Positions 1 to 8,713 of a DNA stretch of 64,000 nt are shown here, one piece after another; position 1 is the first letter of the stretch; every line of letters begins with the position of its first letter. Where the stretch lies: the NCBI RefSeq assembly GCF_001545035.1, contig NZ_FCOJ02000024.1, positions 38,877 to 102,876 of the forward strand. Direction: 5' to 3'. The notes under the pieces were generated by a model, which was given only the letters and a program-made list of their open reading frames with translations, was not told the origin of the DNA and did not search any database. Position numbers and translations under genes: made by a program. Origin of the DNA: Caballeronia glebae. Its GTDB lineage: Bacteria; Pseudomonadota; Gammaproteobacteria; Burkholderiales; Burkholderiaceae.

Positions 1-953
1 CCGGATTCTTTCCGGGCATCGTGCTGTATCTCACGTACTGGTTTCCGGGCACGCGACGCGGCCGTATGAACGCGCTCTTCATGATCGGCATTCCGGTGGC
101 GGGCGTGGTCGGCGGTCCGTTGTCGGGCTGGATCATGCAGGCGTTCAACGACATACAGGGCCTGTCGAACTGGCAATGGCTCTTTCTGATCGAAGCAGCG
201 CCCTCGCTCGTGCTCGGCATCATGACGCTGTTCATGCTGCCCAACGGCATTCGCGCGGCGTCATGGCTGAGCGAACAGCAAAAGCAGCTTCTCGAAGACA
301 ACATCGCACGCGAAGAGCCCGCCGGCGCGGACCATTCGCTCAAGCACATCGTGTCGAACGGCCGGGTCTGGCGTCTCGCCGCGATCTACTTCTGCTGCAT
401 GATGGGTCTGTACGGCGCGAGCTTCTATCTGCCGACGCTCATCAAGACGGCGGGCGTGAAGGACGCGCTCGACATCGGCCTCTACACCGCGATTCCCTAT
501 GCAGTCGCAATGGTGTCGATGATCCTCGTCGCGCGCTCTTCCGACCGTCGCAACGAGCGCCGCTGGCATCTCGCGCTGGCGGCCGTCGCTGCCGCGGCGG
601 GCTTCTATGCAAGCACGCTCCACACGGGCAACCTGGCGCTCGCGCTGGTCACGCTGTCGGTCGGCACGGCGGGCGTGTTGTCGATGATGCCGGTCTTCTG
701 GACCTATCCGAGCAGCGTCATGACCGGCACCGCCGCCGCAGCGGGCATCGCGATGATCAATTCGATCGGCAATCTCGCGGGCTTCGTGAGTCCGTCGATC
801 ATCGGCTGGATGAAGGACGTCACGCACAGCACGAACGCCGGTCTGGTCGTCGTCGCGGGCGCGCTCGTCGTCGGCGCGGTGTTGACGCTCACGCAGCGCG
901 CGACGGCTACGTCACCGTCCGAGCCTTCGTCGTCGGAACCGCGTCGCGCGTGA
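1..953 (+). CDS. MFS transporter, anion:cation symporter (ACS) type, 5' end missing
   Basis: Inner-membrane secondary transporter for a small organic anion. The reading frame is already open at base 3 (G-F-F-P-G-I-V...), so the N-terminal part lies outside the window. The visible part has the FPG..YLTYWFP and R.RGRMNALFM region typical of ACS-family permeases (after TM4) and about eight further hydrophobic segments; it ends in a Ser/Pro/Glu-rich tail. The D-lactate dehydrogenase gene starts 7 bp downstream, so the two are probably one operon and the anion could be D-lactate or a related hydroxy acid. That substrate is inferred from position only; other ACS members carry tartrate, glucarate or aromatic acids. 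Confidence 0.85.
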   Translation, partial: GFFPGIVLYLTYWFPGTRRGRMNALFMIGIPVAGVVGGPLSGWIMQAFNDIQGLSNWQWLFLIEAAPSLVLGIMTLFMLPNGIRAASWLSEQQKQLLEDNIAREEPAGADHSLKHIVSNGRVWRLAAIYFCCMMGLYGASFYLPTLIKTAGVKDALDIGLYTAIPYAVAMVSMILVARSSDRRNERRWHLALAAVAAAAGFYASTLHTGNLALALVTLSVGTAGVLSMMPVFWTYPSSVMTGTAAAAGIAMINSIGNLAGFVSPSIIGWMKDVTHSTNAGLVVVAGALVVGAVLTLTQRATATSPSEPSSSEPRRA

Positions 954-960
954 GGTCATC

Positions 961-2706
961 ATGTCCGCCACCGCTCCTTCCGCGCTCCCGTTCGGCACGT
1001 CGCGCACGAGCCTGCTCGCATCGCTCGGCGACATCGCCGGCACGCAAAACGTGCTCACCGGCGACGCGCAAACGCGCCGCTATCGCACCGGCTATCGCTT
1101 CGGCAGCGGCCGCGTGCTGGCGGTCGTGCGGCCCGGCACGCTCGTCGAACAATGGCGCGTGCTCGCCGCATGCGTCGCCGCGCGCGCGATCGTCATCACG
1201 CAGGCATCGAACACCGGTCTGACGGGCGGCTCGACGCCCGACGGCGACGACTACGATCGCGATATCGTCATCGTCAGCACGACGCGCATCAGGCGCGTGC
1301 ATCTGATCCGAGACGGCAAGCAGGTGGTCTGCATCGGCGGCGCGACGCTCGATCAACTCGAACGCGCGCTGAAGCCGCTCGGACGCGAGCCGCATTCGGT
1401 GATCGGCTCGTCGTGCATCGGCGCGTCGGTGCTGGGCGGCATCAGCAACAACTCGGGCGGCTCGCTCGTGCATCGCGGCCCGGCCTATACGGAGATGGCC
1501 GTGTTCGCCGCCGTCGATGCATCGGGCGTGCTGCGCCTCGTGAATCATCTGGGCATCGATCTGGGCAGCACGCCCGACGAGATTCTGTCGCGCATCGAGA
1601 ACGGCACGTTCACCGAAGCCGACGTTCGCGATGGCGCGGCTGCGTCGGATCACGAATACGCCACCCATGTGCGCGATATCGATGCCGCCACGCCCGCGCG
1701 CTTCAACGCCGATACGCGGCGTCTGTTCGAAGCATCGGGCTCGGCGGGCAAGGTGATGACCTTCGCGGTGCGCCTCGACACGTTCGCGGCGGAGCAAGGC
1801 GCAAAAGTGTTCTACGTCGGCACGAACGATACGAGCGTGCTCACCGATATCCGCCGCCACGCGCTCGCGAACTTCACGCATCTGCCGATCGCGGGCGAGT
1901 ATCTGCATCGCGATGCGTTCGATGTCGCGAAGAAGTATGGCAAGGACCTGTTCCTCATCATCGACAAGTTCGGCACGCAGCGGCTGCCGCTCTTCTTCGG
2001 CCTGAAGACGCGTTGCGACGCATGGTTCGAGCGCCTCGCCTTCACGCCGAAGCATATGAGCGATCGCGTGCTGCAATGGCTCAGCGAGCGTCTTCCGGAA
2101 CATCTGCCCGCGCGGATCGTGGCGTATCGCGAAGCGTATGAGCATCATTTGATGCTGAAGGTGCCGGCGGCGGGCATCGACGAAGCGCGCGCGTTCCTGG
2201 CGAAGCGTTTCGCGGACGGCGGCGGCGCATATTTCGAATGCACCGATGAAGAAGGCCGCAAAGCCTTTTTGCATCGCTTCGCGGCGGCGAGCGCGGCGGT
2301 GCGCTATCGCGCGGTGCATCATCGCGAAGTCGAGGATATCGTCGCGCTCGATATCGCGCTACGACGCAACGATCGCGACTGGTTCGAGCGGCTGCCGGAG
2401 AAGATCGAGCGTCCGATCATATTGAAGCTGTATTACGGGCACTTTCTGTGTCACGTGTTTCACCAGGACTACATCGTCAGCAAGGGCAACGACTGCATGG
2501 CGCTGGAGCACGAGATGCTCGAATTGCTCGATGAGCGCGGTGCCGAGTATCCCGCCGAGCATAACGTCGGACATCTCTATGAAGCGAAGCCGCAGCTCGC
2601 CGAGTTCTACAAGCAGATCGATCCGTGCAACTGCTTTAATCCCGGCATAGGCAAGACATCGAAATTCGCGGCGTATCGGGATGATGCGGTCGAGGCGACA
2701 ACTTAA
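961..2706 (+). CDS. dld: quinone-dependent D-lactate dehydrogenase
   Basis: FAD flavoprotein that oxidises D-lactate to pyruvate and passes electrons to the membrane quinone pool. At 581 residues it matches the E. coli Dld length. The FAD-binding PCMH domain is visible around residues 40-260 (TQASNTGLTGGSTPDG, SSCIGASVLGGISNNSGG), followed by the Dld-specific membrane-binding/cap half (FLIIDKFGTQRLPLFFG, LKLYYGHFLCHVFHQDY, HNVGHLYEA). The start ATG lies 7 bp after the transporter stop, indicating co-transcription. The stop overlaps the end of the convergent phosphatase-like gene by 4 bp. Confidence 0.92.
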   Translation: MSATAPSALPFGTSRTSLLASLGDIAGTQNVLTGDAQTRRYRTGYRFGSGRVLAVVRPGTLVEQWRVLAACVAARAIVITQASNTGLTGGSTPDGDDYDRDIVIVSTTRIRRVHLIRDGKQVVCIGGATLDQLERALKPLGREPHSVIGSSCIGASVLGGISNNSGGSLVHRGPAYTEMAVFAAVDASGVLRLVNHLGIDLGSTPDEILSRIENGTFTEADVRDGAAASDHEYATHVRDIDAATPARFNADTRRLFEASGSAGKVMTFAVRLDTFAAEQGAKVFYVGTNDTSVLTDIRRHALANFTHLPIAGEYLHRDAFDVAKKYGKDLFLIIDKFGTQRLPLFFGLKTRCDAWFERLAFTPKHMSDRVLQWLSERLPEHLPARIVAYREAYEHHLMLKVPAAGIDEARAFLAKRFADGGGAYFECTDEEGRKAFLHRFAAASAAVRYRAVHHREVEDIVALDIALRRNDRDWFERLPEKIERPIILKLYYGHFLCHVFHQDYIVSKGNDCMALEHEMLELLDERGAEYPAEHNVGHLYEAKPQLAEFYKQIDPCNCFNPGIGKTSKFAAYRDDAVEATT

Positions 2707-3596
2707 GCGATCAGCTTCGCCCGCAGCATCGCCACGTCCGCGGTGCTTACCGACAAGCCTTGCGCGAGATAGTTGTTCAACGTGCAGAACCCGTCATGCA
2801 TCTCGTCGAACGCCGCTTCGATCGTCGCGCTTTGCGCCCGATAAAGCGGCGCGACGGTCTGCACATTCGTTCCGAGGCGCGCCGCATGCGCCTTCATGCG
2901 CGCGTCGATCTGCGTCTGCGCCGCGGTGTTCGTCAGCAGATAGTCCTGGATGATCACATCGAGCGGCACGTCGGCGATGGCGAGCAGCAGCGCCGCCGCC
3001 CAGCCCGTGCGATCCTTGCCCGCCGTGCCGTGAATCACCTGTGCGCCCGACACGCGCGCGAGCCGCGTCAACAACGAGCCGAACTGCAAACGCGCGGCCG
3101 GGTCCGTCACGAGTTGACGCTGCCGTGCGCTCATCCATGCGCTCGCGGCCGCCGCATCGACGGGCATCACGCCGGATGCGTCGAGCGGCGCGACCTCGTG
3201 CGTCTCGCGCACCGCATTCGCCGGCACGCGATCGGGCGCAAGCGATGCCTCGGCCACTACGCGAAGATCATGCACCGCCCGCAGCGACAAACGCGCGAGC
3301 AACGCAGCGCCGGCATCGTCGGGCGTGAGCGCGCCCGAGCGATAAAACACGCCGCGCCGCAAGCGCCCGCCATCGACGGTCGGATAGCCTTCGCCCACGC
3401 CGGCCACATCGCGGAAATTTTCGACCGTGGAGAGCTGCGGCGTCTCCGTCACGTTTTGATCTTCGCCCGCGCCGCCGCACGCCGAGAGCAGCGCGCTCGC
3501 GCCGAACGTGGTCGAAAGCAACGCGACGCGCGCGCCGCCACGAATGAAAGCGCGGCGCGACAAAGGCGTCGGACACATGGACGAAGCAGGCATCAT
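2703..3596 (-). CDS. Tat-exported lipoprotein, tyrosine-phosphatase family, catalytic Cys replaced by Gly
   Basis: The protein has the fold signatures of the DUF/Tyr-phosphatase_3 family (NFRDVAG, LRRGVFYRSGALT, AGKDRTGWAA), whose members normally use a C-x5-R active site. Here the loop reads IHGTAGKDRTG: the nucleophilic cysteine (HCTAGKDRTG in the family) is a glycine codon (GGC) while Asp and Arg remain, so ordinary phosphatase chemistry is not expected. The N terminus has a twin-arginine motif (SRRAFI, residues 13-18), a hydrophobic stretch and a lipobox ending LLSAC, predicting export by Tat and lipid anchoring. Two adjacent ATGs (3596, 3593) can start it; it overlaps the histidine-kinase stop by 3-4 bp and so is translationally coupled to the two-component genes. 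Role unknown; it could bind phosphorylated ligands or sense in the envelope. Confidence 0.8.
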   Translation of the reverse strand: MMPASSMCPTPLSRRAFIRGGARVALLSTTFGASALLSACGGAGEDQNVTETPQLSTVENFRDVAGVGEGYPTVDGGRLRRGVFYRSGALTPDDAGAALLARLSLRAVHDLRVVAEASLAPDRVPANAVRETHEVAPLDASGVMPVDAAAASAWMSARQRQLVTDPAARLQFGSLLTRLARVSGAQVIHGTAGKDRTGWAAALLLAIADVPLDVIIQDYLLTNTAAQTQIDARMKAHAARLGTNVQTVAPLYRAQSATIEAAFDEMHDGFCTLNNYLAQGLSVSTADVAMLRAKLIA

Positions 3597-4900
3597 GTTT
3601 CTTCAAAGGGAATGACGATGCGCACGATCAGCCCGCCGCCCTCGGCATTGCTGACCTCGCAGCGACCGCGTTGCTCGCGCGCCAGACGTTCGACGATGGT
3701 GAGTCCGAGCCCGCAATGCCCGTTGCCGCCGCGCGCGGGATCGAGCCGCACGAAGGGGCGCAGCGCTTCGTCCATGCGCTCGTCGGGAATGCCGGGTCCG
3801 TGGTCGCGCACTTCGATCAACCATTCGCCGTCTCGCCGCGCGGTGCGAATCTCGACAGGCGGCTCGCCGTATTCGAGCGCGTTGTCGACGAGATTGGTCA
3901 TCAGCCGGTCGATGAAGGTGCGCGGCAAGCTGAACGCATCGCCCGCTTCGAGCGACAGCGCGAACAACGGAACGTCGCCGTCCTCGGGCGATGCGAACTG
4001 CTCGGCGATGAACGCATCCACACGGGTCGTCGCGCTCTCCGCAGACGACCGTCCCGCGAATTCGAGAAACTGCTGCACGATGCGCGTCATCGAATCGATA
4101 TCGCGCAGAAAATTCGCGCGCTCGCGCTCGTCCTTCGCGAGCACGCTCGCGCGCAGCGACAGGCGCGTGAGCGGCGCCTTCAGATCGTGCGCGATGCCGG
4201 CGAGCATCACGGCGCGGTCGTCGTCGGCGTCGGTGAGTTTTTTCATCATCTGATTGAACGCGCCGATCAGTTCGCGCAATTCGCGCGGACCGTTTTCCTC
4301 GACGGGCACCGGCCGCTCGCCGCCACCGAAGCGCCGCGCGGCCTGCGCGACGCGCGTGAGCGGCCGCTGCAATTGCCACGTCCCGATGAGCGAGAGCACG
4401 AGCGCGCCCGCGAGCAGCACGACGCCTTCGGTGATGAACGGCGCGGGCGGCGGCAAGTCGATCGGCGCGACGATCCACACGTTGCTCGACGGATAGCGCA
4501 CCCATAGCCGCGATTTGTTGTGGCCGTCGATATCGATCGCGATCCGCGTTCCGGGCGGCAGCCGGCCGGCGAGCTGGCGCGCGAGATGTCCGTGGCGCGT
4601 CTTCGCGGGATCGCGCAGCGTCAGCGGCTCGGGCATGTTCCACACGGGCACGATATGCACGCGCGTCTCGCGCATGAGCCGCCCGCCGAGCGCGACGTCG
4701 TTATGCGCGGCCTCCAGCACGATGAGCAACGCACGCGCGTAACCATCGGCCTCCTTGTGCGGACCCTGCACATGGAGAATCGCGAACCATCCGCCCTGCA
4801 GCGCGAGCAGCACGCAGATCGACACGATCGCCATGCGTCCGAACAGCGAATCGATGAAACCGCGCACTCTCCGCGCGGATTGCCAGAAACCCGAACGCAT
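3593..4900 (-). CDS. membrane sensor histidine kinase (EnvZ-like)
   Basis: 435 residues. Two transmembrane helices (about 22-42 and 163-183) flank a periplasmic domain of roughly 120 residues, then a HAMP linker, a HisKA domain with H-box GIAHDLKAPLTRL, and a HATPase_c domain with N-box NLVDNALEYG, G1 DHGPGIPDE and G2 GLGLTIVERL. All catalytic motifs are intact. It is the second gene of an operon: the response regulator ends 5 bp upstream and the phosphatase-like lipoprotein overlaps its stop. The architecture (sensor with HAMP, OmpR-type partner) matches EnvZ-class kinases; the signal is not evident. Confidence 0.92.
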   Translation of the reverse strand: MRSGFWQSARRVRGFIDSLFGRMAIVSICVLLALQGGWFAILHVQGPHKEADGYARALLIVLEAAHNDVALGGRLMRETRVHIVPVWNMPEPLTLRDPAKTRHGHLARQLAGRLPPGTRIAIDIDGHNKSRLWVRYPSSNVWIVAPIDLPPPAPFITEGVVLLAGALVLSLIGTWQLQRPLTRVAQAARRFGGGERPVPVEENGPRELRELIGAFNQMMKKLTDADDDRAVMLAGIAHDLKAPLTRLSLRASVLAKDERERANFLRDIDSMTRIVQQFLEFAGRSSAESATTRVDAFIAEQFASPEDGDVPLFALSLEAGDAFSLPRTFIDRLMTNLVDNALEYGEPPVEIRTARRDGEWLIEVRDHGPGIPDERMDEALRPFVRLDPARGGNGHCGLGLTIVERLAREQRGRCEVSNAEGGGLIVRIVIPFEET

Positions 4901-4905
4901 GCGAC

Positions 4906-5634
4906 TCAGGCTCCGATCCAGTCGGATGCGGGATCGTCCGCATCGGGCACGAACACGTAGCCCTGCCCGCGCACGGTTTGCACATGGCGCGGATGCGACG
5001 GATCGGCTTCGATGAGGCGGCGCAAGCGCCAGATCGGCACATCGAGGCCGCGATCGCGAAAAGGCAGGTCGTCGCGATGCACGAGATCGTGGATCAGCAC
5101 GCGCGACAGCACCTTGTACGGGTTCTTGACGAAGACCTTGAGCAGCGCGAATTCGCTGTCGCGCAGCGCGATGCGCTCGTCGCCGCGCAACAGCGAGCGC
5201 GATACGAAATCGACTTCGAAGCGCCCGAAACGCTCGCGCGGCGCGGGCTCCGGACGGCTCGGCGCAGCCGTGCGCCGCCGCAGCACCGCTTCGATGCGCG
5301 CGAGCAGCTCATGCGGATCGAAAGGCTTGGCGAGATAGTCGTCCGCGCCCGATTGCAGTCCCGCGATTTTTTGCGCAACGCTGTCGCAACCGGTCACGAA
5401 GATCACCGGAATGTCCTCGCCCGCCGCGCGCAGATCGCGCAGCGCGCGCAGGCCGTCGGTGTCCGGCATCATGATGTCGAGCACGACGATGGACGGACGT
5501 TCGAGCTCCAGACGCCGACGCAACCCGGCGCCATCGTGCAGCACGGAAACGTCGATGCCTTGCTCGTTGAAAAAGCGGCGCAGCAGATCGCGCACCGCGG
5601 GATCGTCGTCGACGATGAGAACCGATGTAGCCAT
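4906..5634 (-). CDS. OmpR-family response regulator
   Basis: 242 residues: receiver domain (residues 4-115; acidic pocket VDDDP, phospho-acceptor Asp in VLDIMMP, switch Thr in FVTG, Lys in AKPFDP) and a C-terminal winged-helix Trans_reg_C domain (residues 135-230, ending GQGYVFVPD). It is the first gene of the RR-kinase-lipoprotein operon. A paralogous regulator starts 242 bp away in the opposite direction and shares wording throughout the receiver (VSVLHDG, RPS.VVLD.MMP, GADDYL.KPFDP.ELLARI). The C terminus carries a short extension after the DNA-binding domain. Confidence 0.92.
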   Translation of the reverse strand: MATSVLIVDDDPAVRDLLRRFFNEQGIDVSVLHDGAGLRRRLELERPSIVVLDIMMPDTDGLRALRDLRAAGEDIPVIFVTGCDSVAQKIAGLQSGADDYLAKPFDPHELLARIEAVLRRRTAAPSRPEPAPRERFGRFEVDFVSRSLLRGDERIALRDSEFALLKVFVKNPYKVLSRVLIHDLVHRDDLPFRDRGLDVPIWRLRRLIEADPSHPRHVQTVRGQGYVFVPDADDPASDWIGA

Positions 5635-5876
5635 CCCAAAATTCTATTCGTACACAATTGCCTTACAGCGCCTCACGCGCGCGGCGCTACGTTACGGATT
5701 CTTACGGGACCGGTCTTTCGCGCGATGAAGACGCGGCGCACGCGCGTGCCATTCCCGCGACAACCCGGCGCGCGCGTGAACCGCGCGCAAAACGCGGCTG
5801 AAACACGCCGTAACGGAAAGAAATGGAAAGTTGGCAAGCGTCGCGAGGGCTTCGGCCTTGCGCTTAGAATCCGCGA

Positions 5877-6626
5877 ATGACTCCACATGTACTGATGGTC
5901 GACGACGACCCCGTCGTGCGCGATCACGTTCGCGACTATCTGCAACAGCACGGCTTCGACGTCTCCGTTCTTCATGACGGCACGGAACTGAAGCGCCGCG
6001 TGCGGGCCGAGCGTCCCTCGATGATCGTGCTCGACGTGATGATGCCCGGCAAGGACGGCATCAGCGCGCTGCGCGAATTGCGCAATGCCCGCGACGATAT
6101 CCCCGTGATCCTTCTGACAGCGCGCTCGGATGTGCTCGATCGCGTGATCGGCCTGGAACTCGGCGCGGACGATTACCTCGGCAAGCCCTTCGATCCGCGC
6201 GAGTTGCTGGCGCGCATCCGCTCGATCCTGAGACGCCGCGAGAGCACGCCGCCCGACACGGCGAGCGCGCCCGAAATACGCCCGGCCTATCGTTTCGGCC
6301 CGTTCGAAATGGACTTCGGCGCGCGCGAACTTCGCCGCGAGGGCGAACGCATCACGCTGCGCTCGGGCGAATTCGCGCTGCTCAAGACGCTCGTGAAGAA
6401 CGAGATGATCGTGCTCACGCGCGCGCAGCTCAACGAGAAGATGCGCGGCAACGGCGCGCATCGCGATCGCAGTCTCGATGTCGCGATCTGGCGTCTGCGC
6501 CGTCTGCTCGAAATCGATCCGTCCGAGCCGCGTTACGTGCAGACCGTATGGGGTCAAGGTTATATCTTCGTACCGCACGGCGATCCGACCGCGGCCGGGC
6601 GCATCGCGGCGCACGCGGGCATCTAG
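5877..6626 (+). CDS. OmpR-family response regulator without adjacent kinase
   Basis: 249 residues with receiver (VDDDP, VLDVMMP, LLTAR, GKPFDP) and winged-helix output domain (RFGPFEMDFGARELRR to GQGYIFVPHG). It closely resembles the divergent regulator at 4906-5634 over its whole length, so the two are probably a local duplication. No histidine kinase is encoded next to it; it ends 16 bp from the convergent flgH. It may be driven by the neighbouring kinase at 3593-4900 or by a remote one. Confidence 0.9.
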   Translation: MTPHVLMVDDDPVVRDHVRDYLQQHGFDVSVLHDGTELKRRVRAERPSMIVLDVMMPGKDGISALRELRNARDDIPVILLTARSDVLDRVIGLELGADDYLGKPFDPRELLARIRSILRRRESTPPDTASAPEIRPAYRFGPFEMDFGARELRREGERITLRSGEFALLKTLVKNEMIVLTRAQLNEKMRGNGAHRDRSLDVAIWRLRRLLEIDPSEPRYVQTVWGQGYIFVPHGDPTAAGRIAAHAGI

Positions 6627-6642
6627 CGGCGCGGCGTCATGC

Positions 6643-7311
6643 TCAGAAAGTCAGCACGCTCATGAAGAGGCGTTGCAGCCAGCCCATCGTCGTGGAATCG
6701 GCGAGCATGCCCACGCCCGCCTGCTCGATGCGCGCGTTCGCCACCTTGTTCGACGCGACGTAATTGCCCGCCTCGATATCCTTCGGATTGACGATGCCCG
6801 AGAAACGCAGCCGGTCCTGATTGCCGCTCATCGCGATGATCTTGTCGCCCGCGACCACGAGATTGCCGCCCGGTAACGTGCCGATGACCGACACCGCGAG
6901 CGTGCCGCTCATCGCCGATAGATTGCTCGTGCTGCCGTTGCCCTTGAACGACGTGTCCGCCGAACCGACATTGAAAAGGCGCGCAAGCCGCGCCGCCGCG
7001 CTGCTCGACTTGTCGGCGGCCTCGGCGCTGATGCTGCTCGCGCGACTCGCTTTGGCATCGGCGGAATTGCTGCCTTGATACGACTCCGCGAGACGGATCG
7101 TCAGCACGTCGCCGACCTTTTGCGCGCGCGACGTTTCGTACAGCGAGCCCGAAGCGCCCGCCTGATAGATCGCGCCCAGCGTATTGACGTTGACCGGCTG
7201 CGCGACCGTGGGCGCATACGTGGGCATCTCGACGATCGAGCGCGATCCCGCCGACGAACACGCCGCGAGTGCGAGCGCGAACGCCGCGCATGGCAATGAC
7301 GCCAGTTTCAT
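6643..7311 (-). CDS. flgH: flagellar L-ring lipoprotein FlgH, isolated copy
   Basis: Outer-membrane lipoprotein forming the L-ring of the flagellar basal body. 222 residues from the ATG at 7311, which has a strong ribosome binding site (AGGAGAG, 8 bp upstream); the longer ORF lacks this. Lipobox LALAAC with Cys18, then family motifs YQAG..GSLYE, GDVLTIRL, GNL.V.GDK, LRFSGIV.P.DI....Y..SNKVANARIE..G.G and a C-terminal GWL..F. No other flagellar gene is nearby, unlike the normal flgBCDEFGHIJ operon, so this is probably a second or displaced copy. Co-directional small envelope genes lie upstream. Confidence 0.85.
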   Translation of the reverse strand: MKLASLPCAAFALALAACSSAGSRSIVEMPTYAPTVAQPVNVNTLGAIYQAGASGSLYETSRAQKVGDVLTIRLAESYQGSNSADAKASRASSISAEAADKSSSAAARLARLFNVGSADTSFKGNGSTSNLSAMSGTLAVSVIGTLPGGNLVVAGDKIIAMSGNQDRLRFSGIVNPKDIEAGNYVASNKVANARIEQAGVGMLADSTTMGWLQRLFMSVLTF

Positions 7312-7331
7312 GAACAATCCTCTCCTATGAA

Positions 7332-7952
7332 TCAGGGCGTGTCGTGTAGGGCGGCGAGACGCCATCGGTCGGTCGCGTCGCGCAGCCACGCTTCGTAGGC
7401 CTTCAGGCGATAGATCACGCGCGCCGAAGCCGCCGCGCCGTTCGCTTCCAGCGTGATCGAACTGCTCGCGTTCTCCCAGATGCGCGTCCGATAACCGTTC
7501 GCGCGTTCGACGCGGCTTCGGCCGAACTTCGACGACAGCGCGTCGGCGAAGTCATCGGCCACGCGCGCATCGATCACGAACGACATGCGATACAGACGCG
7601 GCGACGGATCGCCCGGCATCGCCATGAAGCGCAGCACGTGATCGCGCGCGGGCGCGCCATCGACAACCGCCATCGATTCGCTCCAGCCGTTTTGCGTGCG
7701 ATGCGCCCACTTGCACGCGATCGACAGGCTGTGCGCATCGCGCAGCACCATGCCGAGCGATGCCGCTTCGAGGTCCGTGTCGCATACGGCGACGCTGCCG
7801 GGCGGCGTCGCGCGCGCGGGCTCGTCACGGCGGAACGCGTCGAGCGCGATACCGAGTTGCAGGCCGCGAAAGTCGAACGGCTTCTGCGCTGCGGCGAATG
7901 CGGGCATCGCCATGCAAACGAGCAACGCGCAACGAAGAGACGTTCGCTTCAT
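7332..7952 (-). CDS. hypothetical secreted protein
   Basis: About 206 residues from the ATG at 7952, where a clear signal peptide begins (MKRTSLRCALL...AFAAAQ, cleavage after AFA or AAA). The longer ORF adds a Pro/Arg-rich stretch unlike a leader. Mature part contains a FRGLQLGI segment reminiscent of periplasmic proteins of unknown function common in Burkholderia, then mixed alpha/beta sequence with two cysteines. It begins 1 bp after the stop of the small lipoprotein gene, so translation is probably coupled. No function can be assigned. Confidence 0.65.
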   Translation of the reverse strand: MKRTSLRCALLVCMAMPAFAAAQKPFDFRGLQLGIALDAFRRDEPARATPPGSVAVCDTDLEAASLGMVLRDAHSLSIACKWAHRTQNGWSESMAVVDGAPARDHVLRFMAMPGDPSPRLYRMSFVIDARVADDFADALSSKFGRSRVERANGYRTRIWENASSSITLEANGAAASARVIYRLKAYEAWLRDATDRWRLAALHDTP

Positions 7953-7953
7953 A

Positions 7954-8136
7954 TCAGTCGATGGCAGTGGCGCAGGCGTCGAAAGGCGTGGACGCGGCAT
8001 GCCCCACGACCGGCACGACCTTCAGCAACGCCGATGTCGCGCGGCACGGCAACGCGGCGAGCGCGCAGCCGTCGAGCATGAACGGGCACGCCGCCAGCGC
8101 CGCGCACGCGAGCGCGAGACGAAAAGACTTGCGCAT
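7954..8136 (-). CDS. small lipoprotein (DUF6726-like)
   Basis: 60 residues with a hydrophobic leader and lipobox-like MLDGC at residues 20-24, then a conserved-looking ALPCRATSALLKVVPVVGHAASTPFDACATAID tail with two further cysteines. I recall this pattern (CALAALPCR.TSA..KVVPVVGH) from short Burkholderia lipoproteins assigned to DUF6726, but cannot verify it here. It sits between a 55-residue ORF (3 bp upstream) and the secreted protein gene (1 bp downstream), suggesting a three-gene operon. Confidence 0.6.
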   Translation of the reverse strand: MRKSFRLALACAALAACPFMLDGCALAALPCRATSALLKVVPVVGHAASTPFDACATAID

Positions 8137-8139
8137 GAT

Positions 8140-8307
8140 TTACGCGGTCGTGTCGACGTGATTGCCGAGATGCGCCGGATTGCTCGGCGACGTCTTCGCG
8201 GCGGGCGTGCCGGTGTCGACCGTGGGCGTGTCGGCGGCGTGCTTGATGGGCAGCGTGTGCGGCACCGTTTGCGCCGTATGTTGAGTGGTTGGGCTGCTGA
8301 CGTTCAT
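8140..8307 (-). CDS. small hypothetical hydrophilic protein
   Basis: 55 residues from the ATG at 8307, chosen because AAGGAG lies 8-9 bp upstream; the longer ORF would start at 8358. The sequence is rich in Thr, His, Pro and Ser with no hydrophobic segment and is probably disordered. It is the first gene of a compact minus-strand group with the 60-residue lipoprotein and the secreted protein. No family recognised. Confidence 0.45.
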   Translation of the reverse strand: MNVSSPTTQHTAQTVPHTLPIKHAADTPTVDTGTPAAKTSPSNPAHLGNHVDTTA

Positions 8308-8713
8308 GCTGCGCGCTCCTTCGGGATGAGAGACCGTTGCGGATTGCAACGCGAGCAATCATCCGCGAGCGCGCGAAGTCGCGATCATGCGAGCAACACG
8401 CCCTTTTCCCGAGTGCTTACTCGCGCTTACTCAGCCGTTACCAGTTCTTTCCAATGTTATGGATCGGGATGCTGCGGCGCAGCGCGGCGCGCGAGATGGT
8501 ATGACTGTTTCGATAGCAAAAGCGGGTTAACGTGAATTAAAAGTGGTCGAATACCTTCATATAGTCAATCTATCTCGGCGCCCTTGACCGGATAGCCTAA
8601 AACCCAAATACCGGAAAGGCATCGGGATAAATAGAACAACGAATTAACAGGTTATTCCATAATCATTCGAATAAGCTCGGATACATAGCCAACGGATTGG
8701 AGGAACCACTGAC
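8308..8713. promoter_or_regulatory. intergenic region upstream of the sugar ABC operon
   Basis: About 400 bp separating divergent genes and markedly more AT-rich than its surroundings from about 8430 on. It must hold the promoter of the ytfQ-like operon and of the small-protein group. The ytfQ-like gene has a strong ribosome binding site (TTGGAGGAACC, 8696-8706). A GGTCGAATACC segment near 8545-8556 is an imperfect dyad and a candidate GntR operator, but I cannot demonstrate it. No ORF with convincing codon usage was seen. Confidence 0.4.
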
